DNA of 64,000 nt from Cannabis sativa (lineage: Eukaryota; Streptophyta; Magnoliopsida; Rosales; Cannabaceae): the NCBI RefSeq assembly GCF_029168945.1, contig NC_083601.1:16706160-16770159 (forward strand), in the 5' to 3' direction. Shown one piece after another: positions 1 to 12,318 of the stretch. A program made the position numbers and the translations under genes. Each line of letters opens with the position of its first letter. The first letter of the stretch is position 1. The notes under the pieces were generated by a model, which worked only from the letters and a program-made list of their open reading frames with translations, did not search any database and had not been told where the DNA came from.

Positions 1-582
1 ATAGTTCATATAACATTTTTTTGTATATCTTGATTATTTAAAATTGTTCTCATCATTATACATCACCTGTTGTTATTACTGTATCTCATTAACTCGTTAT
101 CATTTTGGCTTACTAAAAATAAATCATGAGTTAATATTAACTTTTTATACAATTTTTCTTTGAATAATATGCTAAGTTAGGTGTGAAAAAAAAAAGTTTA
201 AAAAATTGTTTAAAAAAGTTTAAAAGTAGATATTTTTTGTAGTGTAAATATTTGTGAGTGGCTAGTATATTATTAGCTAAAAAGTAAAACTAAAAATCTC
301 CTATTCTATTCTATTAAGAAAGGAAGCAAGAGGGAAGAAAACTAAAAAAAAAAGTAATTAATTTTAAAGCTTGTGATGCATGCATGTTGTTTATTATTTA
401 TAATGATGTGAAAGTTTAGAGAAGTTAGAGATATAATATCTTTTAAAATTATTATTGGAAAAAAATGAGAAATAGGTAATTGATAGTTAGAGTTTATCCG
501 AGGAGAAAAAATCAATTTAATTATTTTTTGTTTATTTTGTTTTATCTTAATTCTTAGAGAAATAAAAAGAGAAAATTAGTGC
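1..582. other. AT-rich intergenic, no gene seen
   Basis: Low-complexity AT-rich DNA with many short A and T runs. I see no open frame with plant-like coding character, no RNA gene and no clear repeat borders. Confidence 0.6.
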
Positions 583-892
583 ATGTTTGGCATCATAACT
601 AAAAAATTGTTTTTTGTTTTTAAAAACAGAAAATTATTTTTAAAAACAATTTGGCTTGTTTGGCCTTGTTTTTTAAAAACAGTTTTCAGAAAACAAAGTT
701 ACAAAAAACAAGAATTTTGAAAATAACAAAATGTTATTCTCTGTTTTAAAAACTAATTCACTTTTGGTCAATATTATTTTTAAAAATCACTATCTAAACG
801 TAACTTGTGTTTAAAAACTTCAAAAACTATTTTTTGTTCTCATTTCTAAAAGTAATTTTTTAAAACAAAAAACAGAAAACAATACCAAACAT
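583..892. repeat. MITE-like repeat, copy A
   Basis: Starts ATGTTTGGCATCATAACTAA and ends in CAATACCAAACAT, so the ends form an imperfect terminal inverted repeat (ATGTTTGGnAT). The interior is runs of TTTTTAAAAACA and its complement. A second copy lies at 10221-10528 with the same order of motifs. Size and structure fit a non-autonomous DNA transposon. I could not define a target-site duplication, so the superfamily is open. Confidence 0.55.
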
Positions 893-2342
893 AGAAAATA
901 GAAGATATTTAGATAATAAAATATTTTCTTAATTAATTAATCAAATTAATATTTATAAATCTAATAAAAATTATAAAAATGAGAAAATTAAAGAGAGAAT
1001 AGATAAAAGTGATTAAAACAATTTTAAGCTGCCATATCACCGCATCATACTTTTCTTATATATATAGATTTTTGAAGGGAAATGACATTCTTCATTCAAA
1101 GGCAATAACCAATAAATAATGTAAAAATTAATATATATAAAGTAATATTGTAAAATTTCATGAAAAAATTAATTAATTAATTACCACATGATCAAGAGGA
1201 TATATCATTTGCATACCTTATTACTATTATTTTCTATTGTCTTGGGAATTGGATTTCATAACTCAGTTATTCAAAATAATAATTACAATCCACAAAGTTA
1301 AATAAATTCAGTGATACATAATAGAGCTCGTGGGATTAATTAATTAATTTTCAAATAATAATAAAAAAAAATACAAACACTTATGCATGAATAATTTCTC
1401 ATTAATTTATTAACTTTGTCAAATTATAAAGCTCTAGTGTAAACTTGACTTGTGAAATGGTGGTCCATTAATAATTAGTCACCTAAATAGCTAATCCATG
1501 TCCTATGTATATATTTTTGTTAGGTATAATATATACTAGATAGATGTTACGTGTCAAGTCACGTATGTTAATTTTATTTTAATTTTTAGTTTTTTTTAAT
1601 ATCATGGTTTTAAAATTAATAATATTCAATGTAGTGATAATCTTTGAAATTTGAAAGCATAATAGTGATTTAAATAAAAACAAAAATCGCTATTATACTT
1701 TGTAATAGTAATTAAAAAAGATTATTATTTGTCAAATTTATCTTCGCAAATAATGAAAATATTCATCTAGTTAAACTATCAAAACATTCAAATTTAATTT
1801 AAAATTTAACTAATTCTAAATATCAAAATTTTGAAAATAATTTTTAATAAAAAATAAACAATATGATCACAAATTTATTATTAATTGCAATAGTTTAGGT
1901 GGATTAATTATATTCAAGTTTAACTAACTACATGGATGCTGACCCTTTAGGAGACAACATCTAATAATTTGTTATTATTTATTTTTTTTTTTTTAAAAAA
2001 AGTCACTCAATAATTTCTCATAAACTAAGAATTCTGTTATATAGCCACATTTTATATAGAATAGATATATATATATATAATTAATTTGCTTGTTCTTGAC
2101 TCCCTCTCCTTATTGTATACGTACGGGTAAAACAAATTATGCACTTTTCATTAGAATTATGATATATCATGAATAATAATTTTATAATTTAAATTATTTA
2201 AGCTAGGATTCCTATAATTATAATAACTAAAGTATATCCGAGTTGAGCTATGGTTTGTCATATTTACTTAGGGTGAGTTCATGTAATAACTGTTAGAAAT
2301 AATTTTTTGTTTTTTTGAATTAGAAAAGTAAACATATTTAGG
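893..2342. other. AT-rich intergenic, no gene seen
   Basis: Contains TA-rich stretches (for example near 2065-2080) and a poly-T/poly-A patch near 1980-2000. I see nothing I can name. Confidence 0.55.
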
Positions 2343-2864
2343 TGGCGTTTAATAACACCTTTATTTTAAAAAAATTTAATCATAAAAATAAATTTTTATT
2401 TTTAAAATTTTAATTTTGAAAAACAAAAATGTGTTATATAACCACTTTTATTTTTTGTTTTTTGTAAATTTTATTTTCATTTTTATTTATTGATTTTATT
2501 TAAGTCGGATCCGGAGTCAAGTCCAAGGTCAGGACCAAGGGCAGGTCCAAGTCCGGGGTTGGAGTTGGGTTCGGTTTTCAAGGTCTAAGTTGGGATCAGA
2601 ATCAAAATATTAATTAAAAAAAAGTTTGAAAAATATTGAATGATTTTTTTTTTTTGTTTTTAAAATTTAGATTCTTAATTAAAAAAATAAAAAGTAAAAA
2701 CAGTTTTATAATACATTATATTAGAAAATATTTTTACTTTTTTAATTTTAAAATTAAAAAATTGATTAAAAAATTAGTATTTACTTCAAAATGAGAATTA
2801 TTGAAAAAAATAATTAATTCCAAAATTTATTTAAATAGCTAATATTCTTTTAATAATAGACTAT

Positions 2865-3354
2865 TGTTAGACTTTTATTTGGGCTTACATTAAATTTTAT
2901 TGGTTTTATTAAAACTTAGGTTGATTGGATAGTTCTTTGCTGTGTTAGCCCATGTTGTTGGTGATCAATTGTTAATGGGCTTAGCATCTGTGTGTAAAGT
3001 CTAGGTGAAGCAGAAGTGTGGGCTTTTCTAGTTGACTGAAGCCTTTGATGAGCAGGTCCAGCCCAACTAGGGTTTTGTAGCTAAGTCCCCTCCCTAATTC
3101 TATAAATACATATTGTCTCATCACAATTGTATACCTTTTGATAATCAGATAAAATAAACTGCTTCTGATTTAGAGATCTAGGGAGGAAGACTTAGTTGAT
3201 AGTATTGCACTATCGAATTGGAGTAACTGCTGTGGATCAAACTGAGATAATTGCTATGGATCAATCAGGTACACATACCTAATTATTATATCTTATTATT
3301 GTATTCTATGTTATATACAAATAGATCTTGGGTTAATTGTTAATTTATCTAACA
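2865..3354 (+). repeat. 5' LTR of the copia element
   Basis: 490 bp, TGTTAGAC...ATCTAACA. A TATA-like box (TATAAATA at 3101-3108) follows a C-rich stretch and is the likely pol II promoter of the element. About 98% identical to the right LTR by eye. Confidence 0.93.
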
Positions 3355-3356
3355 TG

Positions 3357-3366
3357 TGGTATCAGA
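3357..3366 (+). other. primer binding site
   Basis: TGGTATCAGA lies two bases after the left LTR. This is the usual plant copia primer site, complementary to the 3' end of initiator-methionine tRNA. Confidence 0.85.
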
Positions 3367-5117
3367 TTGCCTATTGTATATGATTTAGAACCTATAATTA
3401 GTATAATTAATTTGTATATGTTAATTATCCATAATTACATATTAATTTCGTTATTATTTTATGTTGAATTTTTTGTTTTTAAATCTTAAAACTTTAGGGG
3501 TTTTGTTTATCATTAAATTCTCGTTCTATTGATATATTATATGAATGAAATCATTATGTATATTATGAGAATTTTAAATTTAAAGTTTTAGGGTTTATAT
3601 AATTATATTATGAAATTATAATTTGTGTGTTTTGATTTTATTGTTTTTAATCTAAAATTGATTATAGATAACTCATTATCAATTGTTTAAGAATGTTCCT
3701 ACATGATTAATTTCGGATTCAAACCGAGATTGGCATTACAATTTTTTTTTTCTGTTGTGTTCTTCAATTTTCGGATTGGTTTTGTCATGAAATCTAGAGA
3801 TTTAATCCTTAATACCCGAAATTAGTAGTGTACATGTATTAGAAATTGTAAACCAATCAAAATCCCTCTTTTTCCCGTCCGTTTCGTCACTTTTTTGGCC
3901 GGAATTTCGTCCCGACCCGCTCGGGTCTGAACCGGGTCGCACAAAACCCATTTTTTTCAGCCATGGAGGTTGCTGGAGGTTGAAGACAACCTGTTGAGAC
4001 GAAGCCCACTCGCGGCTGCCGGAGAGTGAGAGAGAGTGAGGTAATTTCGTGACTCCGTTTTCGACGATTCTTTTTTCTAGCATTATTAGAATTTGATTTC
4101 TGATTTTTTGGTGATTTTTAATTAATTTTTTGACGCCGTTTAATAATTATTATTTTAATGATAATTATGCAGTTAAAAAACTATTAAAAATAATTTTTGA
4201 TGATTTTTCAAAATCCGTAAATCATAGAAATTTTTTTGGGTTTCTTCTCGTTCCATATGACATAGTCACTCTCTTATTTAATTTATTTTGACTATGTAGT
4301 CTCCACCAATTTTCTTATATTCACATCTTTTGATTATTTGTTGTTCTAAAGTTATAAAACTTGGTTGTTTGATACAAAAATAATGTGTTATGGTGGACAC
4401 TTTATTTTTTGATTATCAATATAATAAAAGCAATTATATATCTCTTTTGAAAATTTGGTTGAAAATTATTAATTTTCAATGATTGTTTTATCACCAAATT
4501 TCACATGTTGAAGAAAATATTATATCTTTTAGTTGACTATATGTGTAATTACTTGCCCAAAGGTAGTATTTACATATATTAGTTCACATTCCATGAAGTG
4601 AGTTAATATTAAATGTATATATTTTAATTATTTGCCCAAAGGTAATAATTTAAATATATAAATTTATTATTAGTTTTTTGCTTGAATTAATACATATTTT
4701 TAAGAATTTTATTTGCCCAAAGGTAATAAAATTCTTAAATGATATGTATTTTTTCTTTGTTGTTAACTTCATGAAGGTAGATCATGTGTGTGTTATATTC
4801 TCACCCCAAAGGGGAGTTTATAATGACCAGTTGACTCTATAATATTTTCTAATGCATTGCTCATATTGCTTATTCAAGTTTTAATTTTTGGATTTTTCGG
4901 TCTCCTTTCTGCGAACAACAATAACGTTTTCATCTGAATTCTGAATGCTTCCAACTTTAAGACATGAAAACGAGATGTGAAAATTACTTTAGGCATAATA
5001 GATTTGGACTTATGCTTTCGAGAAGAAAAATCTGCTGATCTTATTCTAATATCAGAATTGTTGCCCAAAAATTCTTCATGCACATTGGAAAAATTCAAAT
5101 CATCTTAGTCTCATTGC
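3367..5117 (+). other. long untranslated leader of the copia element
   Basis: About 1.75 kb between primer site and the first gag-like codons, long for a copia element. It holds several repeats of a TGCCCAAAGGTA motif between 4550 and 4730. No coding sequence recognised. It may contain packaging or regulatory sequence, or captured DNA. Confidence 0.5.
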
Positions 5118-5760
5118 TATGAAACGTTTAATTCCTGAACATCTTTTGGTGGTTTGCCAAACACCACAAATGCTAATGAAATATTTCAAAGCAGTGAAAA
5201 AAAACTATTTAACATTGGTGAAAACGCTGAAGCTGGACATCTTATGGATGAAATGACAACCATTAAGTATGATGAATTAAAAGGAGTGAGATATTTTATT
5301 CTGAAATTGGTGAATGTTCAGTCCAAGTTGAAAGATCATAATATTCCTCTTCCTGACTCTTTCATTATTCATCGCGCTCTTCATGCACTTCTTGCCTCTT
5401 TCAGTCTTATCAAGACAGCCTACAACACTTATAATAAAACATGGAGTTTTAGTGATCTAATTTCTCAGTGTGTAGCTGAAACAAGCAAGCTAACAAAATG
5501 AAAAGAATGAGTCTTCTCACTTTGTTTCTCAACTCAAGCCCAACAAAGGATAAAGAAAATATGAAGAGAAACAACAACAACCAGAGGCTAAGGGATTTCA
5601 AGAAGATAAGTGAGAAGGAGTCAAAGCTTAAAGTGGCACTTATGTTAGCGATGATGTTATCTATGTTGGCATATTTATTCTTGAATTACAGTTTAGTGTT
5701 CAGATTGTCTTGAACAGTACTTTCTTGATTCTTACTTTTAAAGTAATTCAGTTTCGCTTC
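5118..5760 (+). pseudogene. copia gag remnant (UBN2-like) and decayed nucleocapsid/protease region
   Basis: The frame at 5154-5501 encodes 115 residues that read like the UBN2 gag domain. Features are AEAGHLMDEMTTIKYDEL, then the ILKLVNVQSKL helix and a LISQCVAETSKL end. A frameshift near 5500 moves the Lys/Asn-rich tail to another frame. The CCHC zinc knuckle and the DSGA protease motif expected next are not visible, so this part is deleted or mutated beyond recognition. No gag product of normal size can be made. Confidence 0.8.
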
Positions 5761-5956
5761 CGCGTTTAGTTAAACAATGATTTTCTTTTCGTTTTACCAA
5801 TTATAGTGTTAACATTATGTTTGACTCCGAATAATTGGAAACTGTTTTTACTCTGATATTCTTTTCAAATTATCATTGACTTCCTTAGCTTCCTTTTTCA
5901 ATGCTGTGAATATTGTGGGTAAGAAATCTTATATTAAGATAACATCCTTATTATTA

Positions 5957-6788
5957 TGGCACGATATATCGGGTCATATTTCTAAACAAAAAATGATCGA
6001 TTCCTTCTAGCTAAAATTCTTCCTCCTGTTGATGTTTCTGGTTGGAATACTTGTGCTGATTGTACTTGTGAAAAATTGACTAAAATAAGAAAGCAGACTG
6101 CTATCTATAGTCACTCTTTATAAGAGATTATCCACACTGACATTAGTGGACCTTATTCCACCACGTTATGCAGAAACAAGTATTTATCACTTTTATCAAT
6201 GATTTTTCTCGTTATGGATTCACCTATTTAATTAAAGAAAAATCTGACGCCCTTGATAAATTCAAAATTTTTCGAAATGAGGTTGAGAAACAATTAGGAA
6301 GAGTCATCAAAGTTGTTCATTCTAATCATGGAGGAGAATATTATGGTCGTTATACAGAATCTGGACAACACATGGGGCTTTTTGCAGAGTACTTACAAGA
6401 AAATGGTATAGTTGCTCAATACACTATGCCTGGTTCACCTGAGCAAAATGGCGTTGCTGAAAGAAGAAATCGCACTCTCATGGATATGGTTAGAAGCATG
6501 ATGAGTAGAACAAATCTTCCAGAGTTTTTATGGGGTGAAGCACTTATGACTGCAACTTATATTTTAAATCGTGTTCCCAGTAAATCTGTTCCCAAAACCC
6601 CTTTTGAGTTGTGGACTGGGCGGAAGCCTAGTCTAAATCATCTTCGTGTATGGGGTTGTCCAGCTGAAGTAAAGATTTATGATCCTAATTTGAAAAAGTT
6701 AGATCCGAGAACAAATCGTTGTTATTTCATTGGTTATCCAATGCGCTCAAAAGGCTATCGCTTTTACTGTCCTACTCGTGGTATGTGA
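5957..6788 (+). pseudogene. copia integrase remnant
   Basis: Begins with a GAG_pre-integrase-like stretch (LWH near 5957), then a stop at about 6121. The integrase core follows: HTDISGP keeps the first Asp, and [14 protein letters not shown] keeps the Glu. The second catalytic Asp, expected in an SDRGGEYYG motif, reads SNHGGEYYG here (residue 53 of the frame starting at 6168). The C-terminal [19 protein letters not shown] segment is well kept. Asp-to-Asn and Arg-to-His are both G-to-A changes. DNA strand transfer is predicted to be lost. Confidence 0.88.
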
Positions 6789-6860
6789 ATTGTTGAATCG
6801 CAGACTGCTAAATTTCTGCAATTTGATGTTGCTGAAAATATTTCTTCAACATCTCTTGAA

Positions 6861-8549
6861 ATGGGGGAGTCATCTAAAGGAATTTTTATTCCTATGTCAT
6901 TTTCAAGAGATGATAATAGTAGTCTCAATCCTAATCCAGTTGGTAATGCTCCCATTGTTGATGAATACATTGCTCCCGATATCGAAGATGATGAAGGTCC
7001 TATTATTGATGAAGGGCCTATTAATGATGAAGCTCCTATTGTTAATGAGAATCCAGTTATTGAAGAAATTCCAGTTGTGGAAGATGTTATTCAAAACAAT
7101 GATCAACAAAGAGAAGTTATTCCAGAAGTACCTCCTCTAAGAAGATCTCAGAGACAAAAGAAGTCAACAAAGTGTCATGATAATTTTATTTATCTTGGGG
7201 AAGGAGAATATGATATTGATCATTTTGTGGATCCAGTCACTTTTAGTGAAGCACTTAATAGTCCACAATCTTCAAAATGGTTAGCAGCTACGGATGATGA
7301 GATCGACTCCATGAAGAAAAATGGTGTATGGGAGCTAGTTTTATTACCTGATGGTTTTGAACCAATAGGTTACAAATGGATTTTTTAAGAACTAAAAGGG
7401 ATAAAAAGGGACAGATTGAAAGGTTTAAAGCGTGTTTAGTGGCTAAAGGCTTTACTCAAAGAGAAGGTATTGATTACACTCAAAATTTTCTCACCTGTTT
7501 CCACTAAAGATTCATTCATAATTATTATGGATTTAGTTGTGCACTCTGATTCAGAGTTGCATCAAATGATTGTTAAAACTGTTGTTCTGAATGGAGAATT
7601 GAGTGAGCAAGTCTATATGTCTCAACCTGAAGGCTTCGAGGAAAATGGAAATGACAACTTGGTTTGCAAGTTAAAACGATCCATTTATGGTCTCAAACAG
7701 GCATCTCGCCAGTGGTACTTGAAGTTTGACAAGGTTGTGACATCGTTTGGTTTCGTAGAGAACAAGTTTGATCAGTGTATTTATATGAAGATCAGTGGGA
7801 GTCGTTATATTTTTCTTGTTCTTTATGTAGACGACATTTTACTTGCCAGCAGTGATTTGTCATTACTAAATGAGACCAAAAATTTTCTGTCTTCCAATTT
7901 TGATATGAAAGATCTTGGAGAGGCATCCTATGTTTTGGGGATTGAGATCCATCGTGACAGGAATCGAAAAGTTCTTGGCTTATCTCAAGAAGCTTACATT
8001 AATCGTGTGCTCAAAAGGTTCAACATGAATTTGTGTAAAGCTGGTTCTGTTCCTATTCTGAAAGGGGACAAGTTCACTAAGCATCAATGTCCTAAGAACG
8101 ACTTGGAAAGAGGAGCAATGAAGAACATCCCTTATGCAAGTGTAGTAGGGAGTTTGATGTATGCTCAGGTTTGCACTCGACCTGGCATAACTTTCGTAGT
8201 AAATGTTCTTGGGAGATATTTATCTGATCCTGGCCATGATCATTGGGTTGCAGCCAAGAAAGTTTTGAGATATTTGCAAAGAACGAAGAGTTTTATGCTT
8301 GTGTATAAGCATGTTGACAATCTTCGAGTTGTTGGTTATTCAGATTCAGATTTTGGTGGTTGTGTAGATGATTTAAAGTCAACTTCTGGCTATATTTTCA
8401 CATTGGCAGGTGCTGCTATTTCTTGGAAGAGTGTCAAACAGACTTTGATCACATCATCTACTATGTATGTTAAATTTGTTGCATGTTATGGGGCATCTTT
8501 GCAAGCTTTGTGGCTGAAGAATTTTATTTTCGGAGATACGAGTAGTTGA
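6861..8549 (+). pseudogene. copia reverse transcriptase remnant
   Basis: An acidic Pro/Glu/Asp linker (6930-7110) leads into RRSQRQKK and the start of the RT domain (YKWIF at about 7370). A stop at 7386-7388 and a frameshift near 7480 separate this from the main RT block. That block keeps the SIYGLKQASRQWY region, the catalytic LYVDDILL box near 7828 and the start of RNase H with the YSDSDFGG motif. In the RNase H part the usual STMEAEF signature is STMYVKF, so an acidic residue is gone. Frame ends at 8549. Confidence 0.88.
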
Positions 8550-8565
8550 TTCTATTTCCACACCT

Positions 8566-8817
8566 ATGCTAATCTATTGTGATAATAATGCTGCTGTTTT
8601 CTTTTCAAAGAATAACAAGATTAGTAGTGCTTCTAAACATATGGAAATAAAGTATCTCACTGTCAGAGACTTGGTCAAGAAAGGAGACATTGTCATTGAA
8701 AATTGCAAGACCGAGTCGATGTTAGCTGATCCTCTAACCAAAGGGTTAAGTGCCGTGTTGTTTAATAAACATGTTGTTAATATGGGCATTTTAGAATCTT
8801 TTGATCTTTTGGGTTAG
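8566..8817 (+). pseudogene. copia RNase H C-terminus
   Basis: Frame after one more shift. IYCDNNAAVFFSKN (third Asp), SKHMEIKY and MLADPLTKGL are hallmark copia RNase H segments. The frame ends close to the normal pol stop and is followed by about 650 bp of untranslated sequence before the right LTR. Confidence 0.88.
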
Positions 8818-9462
8818 TGGGAGTTTTGTTTTCTGTTTGTTTTTAGAAATTATTATTTATAATTTTCTGAATAAAGTTATGAACTACATTTTTTGTTTCA
8901 ATATTTTTTATTATTTATTGGATATGTTTTCAATTATGTTTTGTTATATTCTCGAGAATGATTGAAATTGAAAGCATGTGGTTCATGTTGTTGTGTTCAT
9001 TGTCTTTTAAATTTATTTGCTTATTGACAATGATATGTTGTTGGCTTAATTCTTTAAGCATATTTAGTGACACTAACTTATTTTAAGTAGTGTATGTTTA
9101 ATTTCACTGGCTTATTTATTAAGCATCACGGTATCAGTGAAATTGAGGACTGATAAGGATATTATGTTATTTTAAATTGATCACATGTTGAACATAATTC
9201 CTTACCACACTACTAGACTTATTGACCATGTCGATTTAATACTTTGGTATTTGTGATTATGAATGTCTTTTGTTGAGTTAAAAACAATATGATTGTCATA
9301 GTTCATTATCAAAGGTTAAAATTAGACCGGTATGTTGAGATGCTATCAGAGAACTATCATTTTTTAAAGTGGCCACAAATGTTTTCCTGTTGTTCAACCC
9401 ATGAGTCGTTTTCAAACAAAAATATTTTAATATAATATATATGTATTAAAATCAATGTAGCC

Positions 9463-9474
9463 CAAGTGGGAGAA
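9463..9474 (+). other. polypurine tract
   Basis: CAAGTGGGAGAA directly before the right LTR. This is the standard primer site for plus-strand synthesis in plant copia elements. Confidence 0.8.
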
Positions 9475-9964
9475 TGTTAGACTTTTATTTGGGCTTATAT
9501 TAAATTTTATTGGTTTTATTAAAACTTGGGTTGATTGGATAGTTTTTTGCTGTGTTAGCCCATGTTGTTGGTGATCAATTGTTAATGGGCTTAGCATCTG
9601 TGTGTAAAGTCTAGGTGAAGCAGAAGTGTGGGCTTTTCTAGTTGACTGAAGCCTTTGATGAGCAGGCCCAACCCAACTAGGGTTTTGTAGCTAAGTCCCC
9701 TCCCTAACTCTATAAATACATATTGTCTCATCACAATTGTATACCTTTTGATAATCAGATAAAATAAACTGCTTTTGATTTAGAGATCTAGGGAGGAAGA
9801 CTTAGTTGATAGTATTGCACTATCGAATTGGAGTAACTGCTGTGGATCAAACTGAGATAATTGCTATGGATCAATCAGGTACACATACCTAACTATTATA
9901 TCTTATTATTGTGTTCTATGTTATATACAAATAGATCTTGGGTTAATTGTTAATTTATCTAACA
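9475..9964 (+). repeat. 3' LTR of the copia element
   Basis: 490 bp, same length as the left LTR with nine base differences and no indel. Followed by the ACTAT target duplication. Confidence 0.93.
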
Positions 9965-10220
9965 ACTATTTCTTTTTAACCTCACTTATAAATGAAAGTT
10001 ACCAAGCACATTTTTATTTTAAAATAAAAAAAAAATAAAAATAGCATCAAACAATAAAATTTCAAAAACAAAAATTGTAATTTCAAGTATCAAAAACATA
10101 AATAGCCTCACTAGTTAATTGTAAAACAAAAATTGTAATTAGTTTGGCTACTACAAGATGCTCATAGCAATATTCTATAAAATAAAATAATAATAATAAT
10201 AAAAATGAAAGTATCTATGT

Positions 10221-10528
10221 GCATGTTTGACATCATAACTAAAAAACTGTTTATTGTTTTTAAAAATAGAAAATTATTTTTGAAAACAATTTGGCTTTTT
10301 GGCATTGTTTTTTAAAAACAGTTTTCAAAAAACAAAGTTATAAAAAACAAGAATTTTGAAAATAACAAAATTCACTTTTAAAAACCAATTCACTTTTGGT
10401 TAATATTGTTTTTAAAAAATACTAACCAAATGTAACTTGTGTTTTAAAAACTTCAAAAACTATTTTTTATTCTCATTTCTAAAAATAATTTTTTGAAAAC
10501 AAAAAATAGAAAACAATACTAAATATGC
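10221..10528. repeat. MITE-like repeat, copy B
   Basis: Diverged copy of the repeat at 583-892, starting GCATGTTTGACATCATAACT and ending CTAAATATGC. Same alternating T-run/A-run interior. Differs by several substitutions and a deletion near 10370. Confidence 0.55.
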
Positions 10529-10544
10529 TATAACTTTCCTGCAA

Positions 10545-10687
10545 AATAAGGTAAAAATAGTTTATTAACATCCTTCCCAAAATATGTGGTGTAGTGGTAG
10601 GAATTTTGGATTAAGGGTTCGACCCACAGCAGGGCCGGCCCAAGCATTGGCCAGCTTGGGCCATTGCACAAGGCTCCCATATTTCTA
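10545..10687 (+). repeat. 143-bp perfect direct repeat, copy 1
   Basis: Identical base for base to 12319-12461. Within it, 10545-10629 is the left part of a SINE-like repeat and 10630-10687 is the left end of a hAT MITE, so this copy of the hAT is cut off at 10687. Pol III-type boxes are present: A box TGGTGTAGTGG (10587-10597) and B box GGTTCGACCC (10616-10625). Confidence 0.85.
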
Positions 10688-12318
10688 GAGGAAATTACAC
10701 TTAGTATGGGATTTTAAAAGTTCTTATGATAAATATGGCACATTTAAGTTTGGCCAATTTATATGGTATTTTTTTATTTTTAGGTTTTTGTATGGTATTT
10801 GATATGCCATATATATGTAATTAGGTTTCTAAATCCCATATTTACTGTTTTTATTTGTTTAGGAAGTTTTATTTGTCATTGGTGTCGGAAAAGTCACCGG
10901 AGTTTGCTGCCGGTGCCGGAAAAGTCACCGGAGTAGCGGTCGGTGCCGGAAAAGTCGTCGGAGTTGCTGCCGGCGCCGGAAAATTCGTCGGAATTGGCAT
11001 TTTCGCCGGAAAAATCACTGAAAAATCACCAAGAAACCGGTTTCTTAAAGTCTAAGAAACCGGTTTCTTGAAGTCTAAGAAACCGGTTTCTTGGTGATTT
11101 TTCCGTTGACAATGCCAATTTTGACGACTTTTCCGACGCTAGAAATACTCCGGCGACTTTTCCCAAGACCGACAAGAACTTCGTAAAAGTCATTAGAATT
11201 GGCATAGTCGCTTTAAAAAAATTACCAAGAAATCGGTTTCGGTTTCGATGAAGAAACCGGTTTTTTGGTAATTTTTCCGGTAATTTTTCTGACGACAATG
11301 GCTCGACGAATTTTCTAGCGTTGGTAGCAACTCGACGACTAATACACCGACGCCTACTCCGTGACTTTTTCGCACTAACAAGAAACTCTAGGAAATTCGT
11401 CAAAATTGTCATTGTCACCGGAAAAATTATCGGGCTAATCACCAAGAAACCGGTTTTTTTCGTTTTCTTAATGAAGAAACCAGCTTTCTTGGTAATTTTT
11501 TTATATTTTTTTCTCTATTTGGTTGATTGATGAAACCGGTTTCAATTATTTTCGTGTATATCATTTTTGTTTTGTTTTCATAATCTTTATTATTGTTGTG
11601 TAACAAAATTAGTTCCGTGATGAAGAAACCACTTTCTTGGTGAAGAAACCAGCTTTCGACGAAAAACCACTTTCGGTGATTTTTCTAATGATTTTCATTG
11701 GCGACAATGCCAGCTTCGACGACTTTTTTACGCCGCAATAACTCCGGCGATTTTTCCAACACCAGGAACTACTCCGCAACTTTTTCGCACCGACATCAAA
11801 CTCAGAATAGTCGTCGGACTTGGCATTGTCATCGTAAAATTACCGAAAAATCACCAAGAAACCGGTTTCTAACATCAAGAAACCGGCTTTCTTGGTGATT
11901 TTTCCACGACAATGCTAATTCGACGACTTTTTCAGCCGGCAGAAGAACTCCGACGACTTTTTCGCACCGACGGCTACTCCGACGACTTTTCCTGAAGCCG
12001 ACAAAACTCCGTGACTTTTCCAAAGACGAGTGACAACTTCGGCAATCACTATAGTTTTATTTGTTTTATTTTTTTTAAAAAAATAAATATGAAGGGAATT
12101 TTAATATTTTTTATAGTAATTTAATTAAGTTTTTAGTTTTTATGAATTTTAAATGCAGATTTCTTTTTAATGTTTTGTATGGTTTTTTTTAGAAAAAAAC
12201 CATATTTTTAGTTTGATTGGTTAGATAATGCCATATTTAGTGGTATTTACTTTTTATGCCATATTTATCATAACCTTAATAATTTTTCCCATATTTTTCC
12301 CATATTTATCATAACCTT
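10688..12318. mobile_element. foldback-type element with long, module-rich inverted arms
   Basis: The outer parts are inverted copies: TTATGATAAATATGGCA near 10725 answers its complement near 12255-12275. The GC-richer inner arms also mirror each other (units like GGAAAAGTCACCGGAGT near 10890-10990, inverted near 11920-12020). The centre holds many copies of the palindrome AAGAAACCGGTTTCTT and variants (about 11030-11090, 11225-11265, 11855-11895). Short open frames through it are by-products of these repeats. No transposase is visible. It is probably a non-autonomous DNA transposon, perhaps MULE-like. Confidence 0.65.

Larger units (their letters stand above)
2865..9964 (+). mobile_element. 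Ty1/copia LTR retrotransposon, complete borders, coding region broken
   Basis: Two 490-bp direct repeats (2865-3354 and 9475-9964) begin TG and end CA. They are flanked by the 5-bp duplication ACTAT (2860-2864 and 9965-9969). A primer site resembling the initiator-Met tRNA type follows the left LTR, and a purine tract precedes the right one. Domain order gag, integrase, reverse transcriptase, RNase H is the copia order. Stops and frameshifts break every junction and several catalytic residues are lost. The LTRs differ at nine sites by eye, all transitions. Confidence 0.95.
2343..10054. repeat. possible older MITE split by the copia insertion
   Basis: The left flank of the copia element begins TGGCGTTTAATAACACC followed by TTTATTTTAAAA. 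The right flank ends with a degenerate inverse of this (TTTTATTTTAAAAT... to ATAGCATCAAAC near 10041-10052). The left part also holds a G-rich degenerate repeat of GGTC/AAGTCC-like units at 2505-2580. This fits a MITE of about 600 bp with the 7.1-kb retroelement inside it. The inverted repeat is weak, so this is an inference. Confidence 0.3.

Noticed and set aside
3802..4083. 93-aa minus frame in the copia leader
   Set aside because: No similarity recognised and antisense to the element; probably chance.
10855..12023. Several open frames in the foldback element (for example VGAGKVVGVAAGAGK repeats)
   Set aside because: They arise on both strands from the GCCGGAAAAGTC modules and palindromes. 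No consistent frame or start.
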